Assembly: GCA_035388585.1 (NCBI GenBank)
Contig: DAOOQE010000001.1
Location: forward strand, 42,375 to 106,374
Direction: 5' to 3'
Length of the DNA: 64,000 nucleotides
DNA from: CAG-492 sp035388585
GTDB taxonomy: Bacteria > Bacillota > Clostridia > TANB77 > CAG-508
The notes below the pieces were generated by a model. It made no database searches, was not told the origin of the DNA, and worked only from the letters and a program-made list of their open reading frames with translations. The position numbers were made by a program, and so were the translations under genes. Of the stretch, positions 1 to 7,254 are shown piece after piece; the first letter of the stretch is position 1, and the number at the start of each line of letters is the position of its first letter.

Positions 1-35
1 ACTCATACGAAGTTTCTTAAATTTTAAATAATTGA

Positions 36-63
36 TTGACAAAGTATAAAATAATGATATAAT
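36..63 (+). promoter_or_regulatory. Promoter of the DUF134/NifX/ATPase operon
   Basis: TTGACA at 36-41 and TATAAT at 58-63 are separated by 16 bases, a near-consensus sigma-A promoter. Transcription would begin near position 70, about 30 bases before the DUF134 start codon. The predicted start lies downstream of the ATG at 67, which argues against using that upstream ATG as the start. Confidence 0.75.
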
Positions 64-99
64 ATAATGAGCATATGCACAAAACGTAAAGGAGGAGTT

Positions 100-552
100 A
101 TGCCAAGACCTAGAAAATGTAAAAGAATTGGATTTATACCAAATACAACAAGTTTTGTACCTGAAGGCGACTTTGAAAAAAATGATGATTTTATTTCTAT
201 GAGTTTAGAAGAATTAGAGTCTATCAGATTAATGGATTTACTTGAATTTGATCAAATTAAAAGTGCTGAAGAAATGAATATTTCAAGAGGTACAATGCAA
301 AGAATACTAAATTCAGCAAGAAAAAAAGTAGCAGATTCTTTAATAAATGGAAAAAAAATTATAATTTCAGGTGGAGACTATAAGATAAGTAGTTGTAAAT
401 ATATTTGTGAAAAGTGTGGAGATAGATACTTAGAAAATAAAGATTCTAAAGTTAAGTGTCCTTCTTGTGGAAGTAATAAGTATATTTGTGGAAGTAAAAA
501 AGAATTTTGTTTAAAGAATTGTAATAGATATAGGGGGGCGCAATATGAGTAA
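100..552 (+). CDS. DUF134 family DNA-binding protein with C-terminal zinc ribbon
   Basis: A 150-residue protein beginning MPRPRKCKRIGFIPN, the characteristic N-terminus of the DUF134 family (helix-turn-helix proteins of the sigma-70 region 4 type). The segment around ISRGTMQRILNSARKKVADS reads as the recognition helix region. The C-terminal third has CxxC pairs (CEKCG, CPSCG, then further Cys) that would form a zinc ribbon. I chose the ATG at 100 because AAAGGAGG lies just upstream; an in-frame ATG at 67 would lie before the predicted transcript start. It leads an operon of NifX-like and ferredoxin-ATPase genes, the usual neighbourhood of DUF134. A role as regulator of that operon is inference from context and fold. 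Confidence 0.88.
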   Translation: MPRPRKCKRIGFIPNTTSFVPEGDFEKNDDFISMSLEELESIRLMDLLEFDQIKSAEEMNISRGTMQRILNSARKKVADSLINGKKIIISGGDYKISSCKYICEKCGDRYLENKDSKVKCPSCGSNKYICGSKKEFCLKNCNRYRGAQYE

Positions 553-598
553 TTGTGAAAATAATTTGTTTAAAAATTTTAAATTAGAAAGGAAGTAA
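545..598 (+). CDS. Possible 17-residue peptide, perhaps a relic of an Mrp/NBP35 start
   Basis: A micro-ORF beginning MSNCENN overlaps the end of the DUF134 gene by 8 bases and is preceded by a GGGGGG-rich purine run at a ribosome-binding distance. Mrp/NBP35-type ATPases in Clostridia often start with a similar Ser-Asn-Cys segment followed by more cysteines, and they often sit in this kind of cluster. Here only one Cys remains and the frame stops after 17 codons. It could be a degraded remnant or simply noise; expression is unproven. Confidence 0.25.
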   Translation: MSNCENNLFKNFKLERK

Positions 599-602
599 TA
601 AT

Positions 603-938
603 ATGAAAATATTTATATCAGCAGAAACAAGAGAAAAAGATAGTTTAATGGACCCAAGGTTTGGAAGGTGTCAAGTTTTTATTGTATATGATACTGAAAC
701 AAAGCAATTTACATCAGTGGGTAATCCTGGTTATACATCAGGAGGAGGAGCAGGAATACAGGCTAGCAATTTTTTAATAGATCAGAAAGCAGATATATTA
801 ATAACTGGACATTTAGGGCCAAATGCACAAGAAGTTTTAAAGAATTCGAAAATAAAAGTATATACTTCTGTTCCAAAAAGTATAAGTGAAATATTAAAAG
901 ATTATTTGGAAAATAAATTAGTAGAAATTACTAATTAA
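603..938 (+). CDS. NifX/NifB-type (dinitrogenase FeMo-cofactor domain) protein
   Basis: A 111-residue, single-domain protein of the Nitro_FeMo-Co family. It begins with a short beta strand (MKIFISAET), then the region MDPRFGRCQVFIVYDTE, a glycine-rich turn (TSGGGAGIQ) and a segment ending ILITGHLGPNAQEVLK, which together match the ribonuclease-H-like fold used by NifX, NafY and the NifB C-terminus. GGAAG lies before the ATG. These proteins bind iron-sulfur or iron-molybdenum cofactor intermediates in nitrogen fixers. No nitrogenase gene is nearby, so here a role in general metal-cluster handling with the adjacent ferredoxin-ATPases is inferred. A paralogue lies at the end of the same operon. 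Confidence 0.9.
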   Translation: MKIFISAETREKDSLMDPRFGRCQVFIVYDTETKQFTSVGNPGYTSGGGAGIQASNFLIDQKADILITGHLGPNAQEVLKNSKIKVYTSVPKSISEILKDYLENKLVEITN

Positions 939-955
939 GAACTGAGGTGTTTTTA

Positions 956-1780
956 TTGAATATAGTCGTACTAAGTGGCAAGGGAGGAACAGGAAAAACT
1001 CTTGCCTCAACTAATCTAGCTAAATATATGAATGCAAATTATATTGATGGAGATGTTGAAGAGCCAAATGGATTTATTTTTTTAAAACCAATTATTAAAG
1101 AAATGATTGAAGTTATAGTGAAAATACCTTCTATTGATAAAGATAAATGTAAAAAATGTTTTAAATGTGCAGAGTTCTGCAGGTTTAATGCTTTAGCCAA
1201 GACAAATGATAAAGTATTAGTTTTTGACAAGTTATGTCATAGCTGCGAAGGTTGCAAAATTGTTTGTGAATTTGGTGCAATTGAATATATAGATAAAAAG
1301 GTTGGCATTATAGAAAAAGGAAAAAGTAATGATATTAAATGTTCTAGAGGTTTACTAAACATAGGGGAACCTATGGCTGTACCAGTTATAAAAGAATTAT
1401 TAAAAAATCTAGATGAAGAAATAAATATAATTGACTCTTCTCCAGGAACATCATGTAATGTTGTAAATATTCTAGAACATGCAGATATTGCAATTTTAGT
1501 AACTGAACCTACAAATTTTGGACTTCATGATTTAGATAGAGCAGTAAAATTAATAAGAAAATTCAACATACCTTTTGGAGTAGTTATAAACAGAGTTACT
1601 GAAAAAGAAAATATAATATCAAAATATTGTATTGAAAATAAAATAGAAATACTGATGCAAATTGATTATGATAGAGAGATTGCTATAATGTATTCAAAAG
1701 GTGAACTTATAATTAATAAGGAAAAATATTTAAACATATTTAAAGAATTAAGTATTAATATTAAGGAGAAATTGTTATGA
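956..1780 (+). CDS. MinD/Mrp-superfamily P-loop ATPase with inserted double ferredoxin domain (first copy)
   Basis: A soluble ATPase of the family in which a 2x[4Fe-4S] ferredoxin module is inserted into a MinD-like P-loop domain. The deviant Walker A motif LSGKGGTGKT is at the very N-terminus. Two clusters follow around residues 60-110: CKKCFKCAEFC and CHSCEGCKIVC. The later segment NIIDSSPGTSC is the switch/Walker B region. Likely start is TTG at 956, six bases after GAGGTG (944-949); GTG at 947 would sit inside that ribosome-binding site. The gene overlaps the next ATPase by four bases (ATGA), so the two are probably translated together and may form a heterodimer. The family is thought to act in iron-sulfur or metal-cofactor transfer; the substrate is unknown. 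Confidence 0.9.
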   Translation: MNIVVLSGKGGTGKTLASTNLAKYMNANYIDGDVEEPNGFIFLKPIIKEMIEVIVKIPSIDKDKCKKCFKCAEFCRFNALAKTNDKVLVFDKLCHSCEGCKIVCEFGAIEYIDKKVGIIEKGKSNDIKCSRGLLNIGEPMAVPVIKELLKNLDEEINIIDSSPGTSCNVVNILEHADIAILVTEPTNFGLHDLDRAVKLIRKFNIPFGVVINRVTEKENIISKYCIENKIEILMQIDYDREIAIMYSKGELIINKEKYLNIFKELSINIKEKLL

Positions 1781-2634
1781 AAATATCAGTACTAAGTGGT
1801 AAAGGCGGAACTGGAAAAACAACAATTGCTGTTGGAATTGCAAATACTATAGAAGGTAGTATAAAAACTGATTGTGACGTAGATGCAGCTAATATGCATC
1901 TATTTTATAAAGGAGAACAAATAAATTCAGAAGAGTTTTATTCTGGGGAAAAAGCATATATAGATATAGATAAATGTATTAAATGTGGCATATGTGAAGA
2001 AAATTGTAAGTTTAATGCTATTAAAAATAATAAAATAGACCTTTTAAAATGTGAAGGTTGTGGTGTATGCAGTTTAGTATGTAAAAGTAATGCAATAATA
2101 TTATCAAAGAATAAAGTAGCAAATATTTTTGAATATAAATTGGAAGATGGATATTTAATAAAAGCAGATATGGAAATAGGAGCTGATGGTTCTGGTAGAT
2201 TAATTACTAAACTAAGAGAGAATACTAAAAAATATGGTGATATTAATATAATAGATGGTTCTCCTGGAATTGGTTGCTCAGTTATTGCATCAGTTACAGG
2301 TATTGACATTGCTTTAATAGTTACAGAACCTACTTTATCCGGACTAGATGACTTGAAAAGAATATTAGAATTAACTAAAACTTTTAATGTATTATCACTT
2401 GTATGTATTAATAAATATGATATAAACCTTGATATGTCACAAAAAATTGAAAAATATTGTATTGAGAATAACATCCAAGTTATAAGCAAAATACCTTATG
2501 ATAACTTCGTTTTAAAATCTATAAATGAACTTAAGCCTATAACTTTATATAAAGATAGTGAAGCAGGTAAAAAAGTAAAAGAGATTAGCGAAAAAATATT
2601 AGGTATATATCAAGATATAAAAACTAAAAAATAA
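1777..2634 (+). CDS. MinD/Mrp-superfamily P-loop ATPase with inserted double ferredoxin domain (second copy)
   Basis: Paralogue of the preceding gene, 285 residues. Walker A LSGKGGTGKTT is at residues 5-15. The ferredoxin insert carries CIKCGICEENC and CEGCGVCSLVC, each followed by a further Pro-less Asn-Ala-Ile turn. INIIDGSPGIGC is the nucleotide-binding switch, and VTEPTLSGLDDLKR is the conserved C-terminal segment of the family. Its ATG overlaps the stop of the first copy (ATGA), a sign of translational coupling. Such tandem pairs with flanking NifX-domain proteins occur in many anaerobes. The likely job is ATP-dependent assembly or transfer of a metal cluster, with the NifX-like proteins as carriers; that is inference from context. 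Confidence 0.9.
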   Translation: MKISVLSGKGGTGKTTIAVGIANTIEGSIKTDCDVDAANMHLFYKGEQINSEEFYSGEKAYIDIDKCIKCGICEENCKFNAIKNNKIDLLKCEGCGVCSLVCKSNAIILSKNKVANIFEYKLEDGYLIKADMEIGADGSGRLITKLRENTKKYGDINIIDGSPGIGCSVIASVTGIDIALIVTEPTLSGLDDLKRILELTKTFNVLSLVCINKYDINLDMSQKIEKYCIENNIQVISKIPYDNFVLKSINELKPITLYKDSEAGKKVKEISEKILGIYQDIKTKK

Positions 2635-2668
2635 AGATGAAAGTATTTAATGAAAGGAAATAATTAAA

Positions 2669-3019
2669 ATGAAGATAGCTATAGCAAGTAATGAAAATAT
2701 GTGTTGTGAGCATTTCGGCCACTGTGAAGGATTTAAAGTTTATGAAATAGAAAATGAGAAAGTGGTGTCTGAAATGTTTTTTGAAAACCCAGGACATAAA
2801 CCAGGATTTCTACCAGTATTTCTTAAGGAAAAAGGAGCTAATGTTGTAATAGCAGGTGGTATGGGAGAGATGGCACAACAAATTTTTAAAGAAAATAATA
2901 TAGAAGTAATAGTTGGTGTAAGTGGAAATTTAGAACAAATAGTAAAAGAATATATTGCTAAAAATCTAAAATCAACAGGTGCAGTATGTGATAAACATGA
3001 AAATGAAGGAAATTGCTAG
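2669..3019 (+). CDS. NifX/NifB-type (dinitrogenase FeMo-cofactor domain) protein, second copy
   Basis: A 116-residue Nitro_FeMo-Co domain protein closing the operon. Visible marks are MKIAIASNENMCCEHFGHCEGF at the N-terminus, where the cysteines and histidines next to the FGHC motif could bind metal, then the Gly-Gly-Met turn in VIAGGMGEMAQQIF. The C-terminal tail ends with Cys and His residues (AVCDKHENEGNC), unlike the first copy. AAAGGAAAT precedes the ATG. The extra Cys/His content suggests this copy is the metal-binding partner of the two upstream ATPases. The stop codon lies inside the first unit of a 23-base tandem repeat. Confidence 0.88.
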   Translation: MKIAIASNENMCCEHFGHCEGFKVYEIENEKVVSEMFFENPGHKPGFLPVFLKEKGANVVIAGGMGEMAQQIFKENNIEVIVGVSGNLEQIVKEYIAKNLKSTGAVCDKHENEGNC

Positions 3020-3125
3020 GAATAATTTAAGGACATTGCGAGGAATAATTTAAGGACATCGCCAAGAATAATTTAATGAATATAAAAATCATTCTATAAA
3101 ATGAATATAAAAATCATTCTATAAA
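3018..3125. repeat. Tandem repeats just after the NifX stop codon
   Basis: Two adjacent repeat families. The first is a 23-base unit starting AGGAATAATTTAAGGACAT, present twice in full (3018-3040, 3041-3063) and once in part (3064-3080). The second is a 25-base unit, ATGAATATAAAAATC and onward, at 3076-3100 and 3101-3125. The first unit begins within the NifX stop codon, so the copied DNA is the gene end. The second supplies the left arm of the terminator that follows. Confidence 0.9.
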
Positions 3126-3147
3126 TTGTGTAGAATGATTTTTTTGT
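3109..3147 (+). terminator. Rho-independent terminator of the NifX/ATPase operon
   Basis: A perfect 13-base-pair stem, AAAAATCATTCTA (3109-3121) with TAGAATGATTTTT (3133 region to 3145), encloses a 9-base loop and runs into a T tract. It lies about 90 bases after the last gene of the operon. Confidence 0.85.
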
Positions 3148-3268
3148 TTATTATAGGCAAAATCTTATGGAAAAGATGATATAGTAAATGCTCCAAAAAT
3201 TGTGTAGAATGTTTTTTTGTTTATTATAGGCAAAATCTTATGGAAAAGATGATGTAGTAAATGCTCCA
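3126..3268. repeat. Tandem duplication, about 74-base unit, two copies
   Basis: The block beginning TTGTGTAGAATG and ending GTAAATGCTCCA occurs at about 3126-3195 and again at about 3200-3268. The copies differ by one base lost before the T run and one substitution in the GATGAT(A/G)TAG segment. Each copy contains the start of the biotin-domain-like remnant described next, and the terminator's right arm. Confidence 0.9.
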
Positions 3269-3292
3269 ATTCCAGGAAAAATAATAGTATAA
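3230..3292 (+). pseudogene. Remnant resembling the N-terminal edge of a biotin/lipoyl attachment domain
   Basis: Read in one frame, this 20-codon stretch gives AKSYGKDDVVNAPIPGKIIV and then a stop. The segment VNAPIPGKI closely resembles the first strand of biotinyl domains (for example the VNAPMPGKI of decarboxylase and carboxylase carrier proteins). No start codon, lysine-attachment motif or further domain follows. The upstream half is also present in the first copy of the 74-base duplication. I read it as a gene fossil; a chance match is possible because the stretch is short. Confidence 0.4.
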
Positions 3293-3315
3293 TAGAAAGT
3301 TCATTTGTATAGTAA

Positions 3316-3344
3316 TTGATTATAATTTTTTAATTTGTTATAAT
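3316..3344 (+). promoter_or_regulatory. Promoter of the CPBP protease gene
   Basis: TTGATT at 3316-3321 and TATAAT at 3339-3344 with a 17-base spacer. Transcription would start near 3351, giving a leader of about 50 bases. Confidence 0.65.
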
Positions 3345-3399
3345 GAAAAAAACTAAGTAACAAAATTAAATTGAATTTAAAAGGAGATTATAAATTCAT

Positions 3400-4062
3400 A
3401 TGATGAATAAGAAAAAAACTCAAATCCTTATACTTTTTGTAATTGTATTTTACAGTTTATGGGCATGCTTTGAGCTTGTTGGAAAAAGCATTCTTTACAC
3501 TGTTATTTCAAGTGACTCAATAGCTCAATTTATAGAAAACGGAATAATTAAAAACCTTATTTGGACATTACCTGCAATAATTCTTGTTAAAATATTTGAC
3601 AAAAGCATGTACATACAATTAAAAGAAATGTTTCACATAAAAACTAAATATCTAAAATATTTGCCGATTTTTATAATTTTTACTATTTGTATATTAGGAC
3701 CCGTGTTACTAAAAAAAGGACATATAAATTTATCAGATAATTTTAATTTAGGTAAAATAATTATTGTTTTATTTGTTGGTTTAACAGAAGAAATGGTATT
3801 TCGTGGGTGGCTTCTTAATGCCACAATTCGTGAGGATAAGAAATGGAAATACATAATTATTAATGCTTTTATGTTTCTTGCAATTCATTTTCCAATATGG
3901 ATATATAACGGGGTGTTAATAAAAACTTTTACAGGTTTTGGATTTTTATGTGTATTGATTCTAAGCATTATTTTTAGCTGGTCATTTGTAAAAAGCAGGA
4001 ATATTCTTATTCCGATTTTCCTTCATATGTATTGGGATTTGTTGATATTTATGTTTGTTTAA
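3400..4062 (+). CDS. CPBP-family intramembrane metalloprotease (Abi/CAAX-protease-like)
   Basis: A 220-residue membrane protein with about six to seven hydrophobic segments. The family's three signature motifs are present: GLTEEMVFRGWLLN (EExxxR, residues about 128-140), FMFLAIHFPIW (FxxxH) and a C-terminal HMYWDLLIF with His and Asp. These residues hold the metal in the CAAX prenyl protease 2 / bacteriocin-immunity family. AAAGGAGAT lies 13-14 bases before the ATG at 3400; a second ATG directly after is an alternative start. Homologues serve in bacteriocin immunity or sortase-linked functions; no bacteriocin gene is visible nearby, so the substrate is unknown. It has its own promoter and terminator, hence a single-gene unit. 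Confidence 0.85.
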   Translation: MMNKKKTQILILFVIVFYSLWACFELVGKSILYTVISSDSIAQFIENGIIKNLIWTLPAIILVKIFDKSMYIQLKEMFHIKTKYLKYLPIFIIFTICILGPVLLKKGHINLSDNFNLGKIIIVLFVGLTEEMVFRGWLLNATIREDKKWKYIIINAFMFLAIHFPIWIYNGVLIKTFTGFGFLCVLILSIIFSWSFVKSRNILIPIFLHMYWDLLIFMFV

Positions 4063-4079
4063 GAAATTTTTTATACAGG

Positions 4080-4113
4080 CACTCTATAATTATAAGTTAT
4101 AGGGTGTTTTTTT
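4080..4113 (+). terminator. Rho-independent terminator after the CPBP gene
   Basis: CACTCTATAA (4080-4089) pairs with TTATAGGGTG (4097-4106), ten base pairs including one G-T, around a 7-base loop, followed by seven T residues. It begins 17 bases past the stop codon. Confidence 0.9.
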
Positions 4114-4239
4114 ATGTAATTGTTCTAGATACTTACTATCAAAATTTATAAAAAAGATTGAAGATTAAAGTATTATTAAATCATGCAATCTAGAATTTGT
4201 AGTATATCAATAACATTTTTAAACTATATAATATATTGT

Positions 4240-4475
4240 AAAATAAAAAAATGTTGAAGCATAGTTATATGCCAAAAATATTTTATAATTGACGATAGAA
4301 TTAAAACTTTAATGATATTGTAAAACAAAAAAATAATTTTGGATTATAGATATGCCAAAATTATTTTATAATTAATGTTATAATTAAAATCATAATGATA
4401 ATGTTTAGAATTATATGGTTTGAAAATGTTAAGAATTATATGGTTTGAATATGTTAAGAATTATATGGTTTGAAA
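4240..4475. repeat. Degenerate and exact direct repeats between the CPBP and HD genes
   Basis: Two layers. At about 4240-4310 and 4320-4385 a roughly 75-base unit recurs with divergence (shared pieces TATGCCAAAA and ATTTTATAATT). At 4404-4475 an exact 25-base unit, GTTAAGAATTATATGGTTTG and onward, is present three times; the last copy contains the final codons and stop of the leftward HD gene. The first two copies are therefore duplicated gene-end sequence. Apart from these repeats and the terminator I see no gene in 4063-4453. Confidence 0.85.
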
Positions 4476-5521
4476 TCGAAGTCAAATCCCGTATAAGTTG
4501 AATTCTTTATATTCAAATAATTATCTATGTTTTCTTTTGCTTTTTCTGATAATATATTAATTCTAAAAACCCCCTTATCAGTTTTGGTTAGTGGAACAAT
4601 ATATCTTCTTTTTCCTTTAACACTAATACAGTATTTTTCTGTAACTGGAATTTCACTTCCAAAAACTGAAGTTGCATTTTGAAATTTAATGAAGTTTTCA
4701 CTTATATATTTATCTTCACAATTTATTATTTTATCTACTACCTCTTTCTCAGATAAATTATATAAATCATCTATTGTTAAATAACCTTTAACATTCATCG
4801 ACTTAACTATATCGGCTAAAAATTGCATTGCTGTTCTATCTTTATCGCTTATCCATTCTGGCCATAATTTCGAAATGATATTTATATATTTTTCGCAAAT
4901 ATCAATATTATTAAACCCTAATTCTTCAATTCCGTTATCATTTTTTAAGACACTTACATTATTATATATTTCTTTTATAATATCAAGTTCCCAAACTCTG
5001 TGAAATATAAGTCCACTTGAAAAAGTATATTCAAATCTATCAGCACTTAATTGTGGTGTATCGTTATCAGCAATAGGATAAATGTGATAATCTGACACTT
5101 CTTCAACCTTAATTCCATCTCTATTTAGAAGTTTCGTTATTTGTTTTGAATTTCGTATTATTTGTTCTGTTCTTTCTTCTGTTGACTCTTGATGTTCTGA
5201 GTCTCCATTCATAAAATCTATACAATGCTTAAAAGTTGGTGATGCTATATCGTGAAATAATCCTGCTAATGTTTGTTTTTTATCTTTTGTAAAATGCCAT
5301 ACAATTAAGGCTACTCCAACACTATGGTCTAAATTTGAATACCAATATCTAATGTTAAAGACCTTTGAATAATCCGCTCCACAACTCAAACTTATTCCGT
5401 CTATTCTTTGCATCTCAGGTGTTTCAATATACTCTAATAACCAATCAGGAAATTCTGGGGACAATATATTAAAATACTCTCTTATTTCTTTGTTCAATTT
5501 CTCTAAATATTTATTGCTCAT
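4454..5521 (-). CDS. HD-domain phosphohydrolase (dNTPase/SAMHD1-like)
   Basis: A 355-residue protein. The metal-binding set of an HD phosphohydrolase is readable: an Arg/His pair in FNIRYWYSNLDHSVGVALI (residues about 55-75), HD in GLFHDIASPTFKH (about 88-100) and a later Asp in QLSADRFEYTF (about 158-168). The order R/H - HD - D and the DRFEY segment resemble the deoxynucleotide triphosphohydrolase/SAMHD1 branch, though the usual HDxGH is changed to HDIAS. The start is supported by GGAGGCATGTTAC just upstream on the minus strand. It is divergent from the restriction-modification operon. dNTP depletion is a known antiviral activity of this fold, so a defence role is possible but inferred. Its stop region is triplicated downstream. 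Confidence 0.8.
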   Translation of the reverse strand: MSNKYLEKLNKEIREYFNILSPEFPDWLLEYIETPEMQRIDGISLSCGADYSKVFNIRYWYSNLDHSVGVALIVWHFTKDKKQTLAGLFHDIASPTFKHCIDFMNGDSEHQESTEERTEQIIRNSKQITKLLNRDGIKVEEVSDYHIYPIADNDTPQLSADRFEYTFSSGLIFHRVWELDIIKEIYNNVSVLKNDNGIEELGFNNIDICEKYINIISKLWPEWISDKDRTAMQFLADIVKSMNVKGYLTIDDLYNLSEKEVVDKIINCEDKYISENFIKFQNATSVFGSEIPVTEKYCISVKGKRRYIVPLTKTDKGVFRINILSEKAKENIDNYLNIKNSTYTGFDFDFKPYNS

Positions 5522-5663
5522 GTAACATGCCTCCTTGGATTTTAATTATATCATATTTTGTCAAAAAATAGATAGTGTTTTTAAAAGTAAGTTTTGTTGT
5601 TTGTAATAATACATTGATTGTAACAATTGTGAAGTAAAAAAGTAAAAAAATTCTGCTTATAGT

Positions 5664-5692
5664 TTGCTTTTTAATGATAAAAAAAGTATAAT
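5664..5692 (+). promoter_or_regulatory. Promoter of the type I restriction-modification operon
   Basis: TTGCTT at 5664-5669 and TATAAT at 5687-5692 with a 17-base spacer; transcript start expected near 5699. TAGGAGGAT at about 5721-5729 is the ribosome-binding site for hsdM. Confidence 0.65.
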
Positions 5693-5733
5693 AATATATG
5701 TAGAAATATATACAATTTTGTAGGAGGATAACA

Positions 5734-7254
5734 ATGGCAAAAACAAACAATAATACAACACTAGGATATGAAGATAAATTGTGGCTTGCAGCAGATAAGT
5801 TAAGAGGGAGTATGGACTCATCGGAATATAAACATGTGGCTTTGGGACTTATATTCTTAAAATATGTATCTGATGCATTCGAAGAAAAATATAATGAACT
5901 TTTAGATGAAGAGTTGGCTGATCCAGAAGATCAAGATGAATATACATCCGAAAATGTTTTCTGGGTACCTAAAATAGCTAGATGGAACGAAATAAAAAAA
6001 TTTGCAAATTCGGCTGAAATCGGTAAAATAATAGATTTAGCTATGGAGGCAATAGAAAAAGAAAACCCTTCTTTAAAAGGAGTACTTAATAAAAATTATT
6101 CGAGACCCGAACTGGATAAAACAAGATTAGGTGAACTTGTAACACTATTTTCTAATTTAGAAGTAGGAACAGACAAGGCAAAAGAAATGGATATGCTAGG
6201 TAGAGTATACGAATATTTCTTAAGTAAATTTGCTTCATCAGAAGGGAAAGGTGGAGGAGAATTTTATACTCCTGCTTGTATAGTTAGAACATTAGTAGAA
6301 ATGATAGAGCCATATAATGGGAGAGTATATGATCCAGCTTGTGGTTCAGGTGGAATGTTTGTACAATCTGCTAAATTTATAAAAGAACATCAAGGAAATA
6401 TTCAAAATGTTTCAATATATGGTCAAGAATTTAATCCTGTAACCTGGAAATTAGCTAAAATGAATTTAGCTATAAGAGGAATAGACAGCAATTTAGGGAC
6501 ACATAACGCTGATACATTTCATAATGATTTACACAAAACTTTAAAAGCAGATTATGTACTAGCTAATCCACCATTTAATGTATCTGATTGGGGTGGTGAT
6601 AAACTACAAGATGATATACGTTGGTCTTACGGAATACCACCAACAGGAAACGCAAATTACGCTTGGTTACAACATATGTTATTTCACTTATCACCTGAAA
6701 ACGGAGTAGCAGGAACAGTCCTTGCTAATGGTTCACTTTCGAGTGATACATCAAATGAAGGAACAATAAGAAGAAATATGATAGAAAAAGATGTAGTAGA
6801 ATGTATAGTAGCAATGCCATCTCAATTATTCTATGCAACAGGAATACCATGTTGTTTATGGATAATGAGAAAGAAAAAAACAGAAGAAACAAAAAATAAG
6901 ATACTATTTATAGATGCAAGAAATCTAGGATATATGGTAGATAGAAAAGTAAGAGATTTATCTGAAGAAGATATAAAAAAAATAGCTGATACTTATCATA
7001 ATTGGAGAAAAAACGAAAATTATGAAGATATATTGGGATTTTGTAAATCAGCTACTAAACAAGAAGTGCAAGAAAATAATAGTGTACTAACACCTGGAAG
7101 ATATGTAGGAACAGAAGAAATTGAAGATGACGGAATATCTTTTGAAGAAAAAATAACGGCTCTTGCAACTGAATTGAAGAGGCAATTTGAAGAATCTAGA
7201 GAGTTAGAAGAAAAAATAAAAGAGGTATTAGATGGTATTGGATATGGAGTATAG
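5734..7254 (+). CDS. hsdM: Type I restriction-modification system, DNA methyltransferase subunit
   Basis: A 506-residue N6-adenine methyltransferase. It has the HsdM N-terminal helical domain (residues about 10-150, with KLRGSMDSSEYKHVALGLIFLKYV), then the catalytic domain: AdoMet motif I in VYDPACGSGGMFVQSA (about 198-213) and the catalytic NPPF motif in DYVLANPPFNVSDWGG (about 271-287). Length is normal for HsdM. The start has a strong AGGAGG. It is the first gene of an operon running through hsdR, and its last 23 bases overlap hsdS, which implies translational coupling. It works as M2S1 methylase and, with HsdR, as the restriction complex. Confidence 0.97.
   Translation: MAKTNNNTTLGYEDKLWLAADKLRGSMDSSEYKHVALGLIFLKYVSDAFEEKYNELLDEELADPEDQDEYTSENVFWVPKIARWNEIKKFANSAEIGKIIDLAMEAIEKENPSLKGVLNKNYSRPELDKTRLGELVTLFSNLEVGTDKAKEMDMLGRVYEYFLSKFASSEGKGGGEFYTPACIVRTLVEMIEPYNGRVYDPACGSGGMFVQSAKFIKEHQGNIQNVSIYGQEFNPVTWKLAKMNLAIRGIDSNLGTHNADTFHNDLHKTLKADYVLANPPFNVSDWGGDKLQDDIRWSYGIPPTGNANYAWLQHMLFHLSPENGVAGTVLANGSLSSDTSNEGTIRRNMIEKDVVECIVAMPSQLFYATGIPCCLWIMRKKKTEETKNKILFIDARNLGYMVDRKVRDLSEEDIKKIADTYHNWRKNENYEDILGFCKSATKQEVQENNSVLTPGRYVGTEEIEDDGISFEEKITALATELKRQFEESRELEEKIKEVLDGIGYGV

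Noticed and set aside
603..3019. Nitrogen fixation gene cluster
   Set aside because: NifX-type domains are present, but there is no nifH, nifD, nifK, nifE, nifN or nifB-like radical-SAM gene; these proteins are widespread in anaerobes that do not fix nitrogen.
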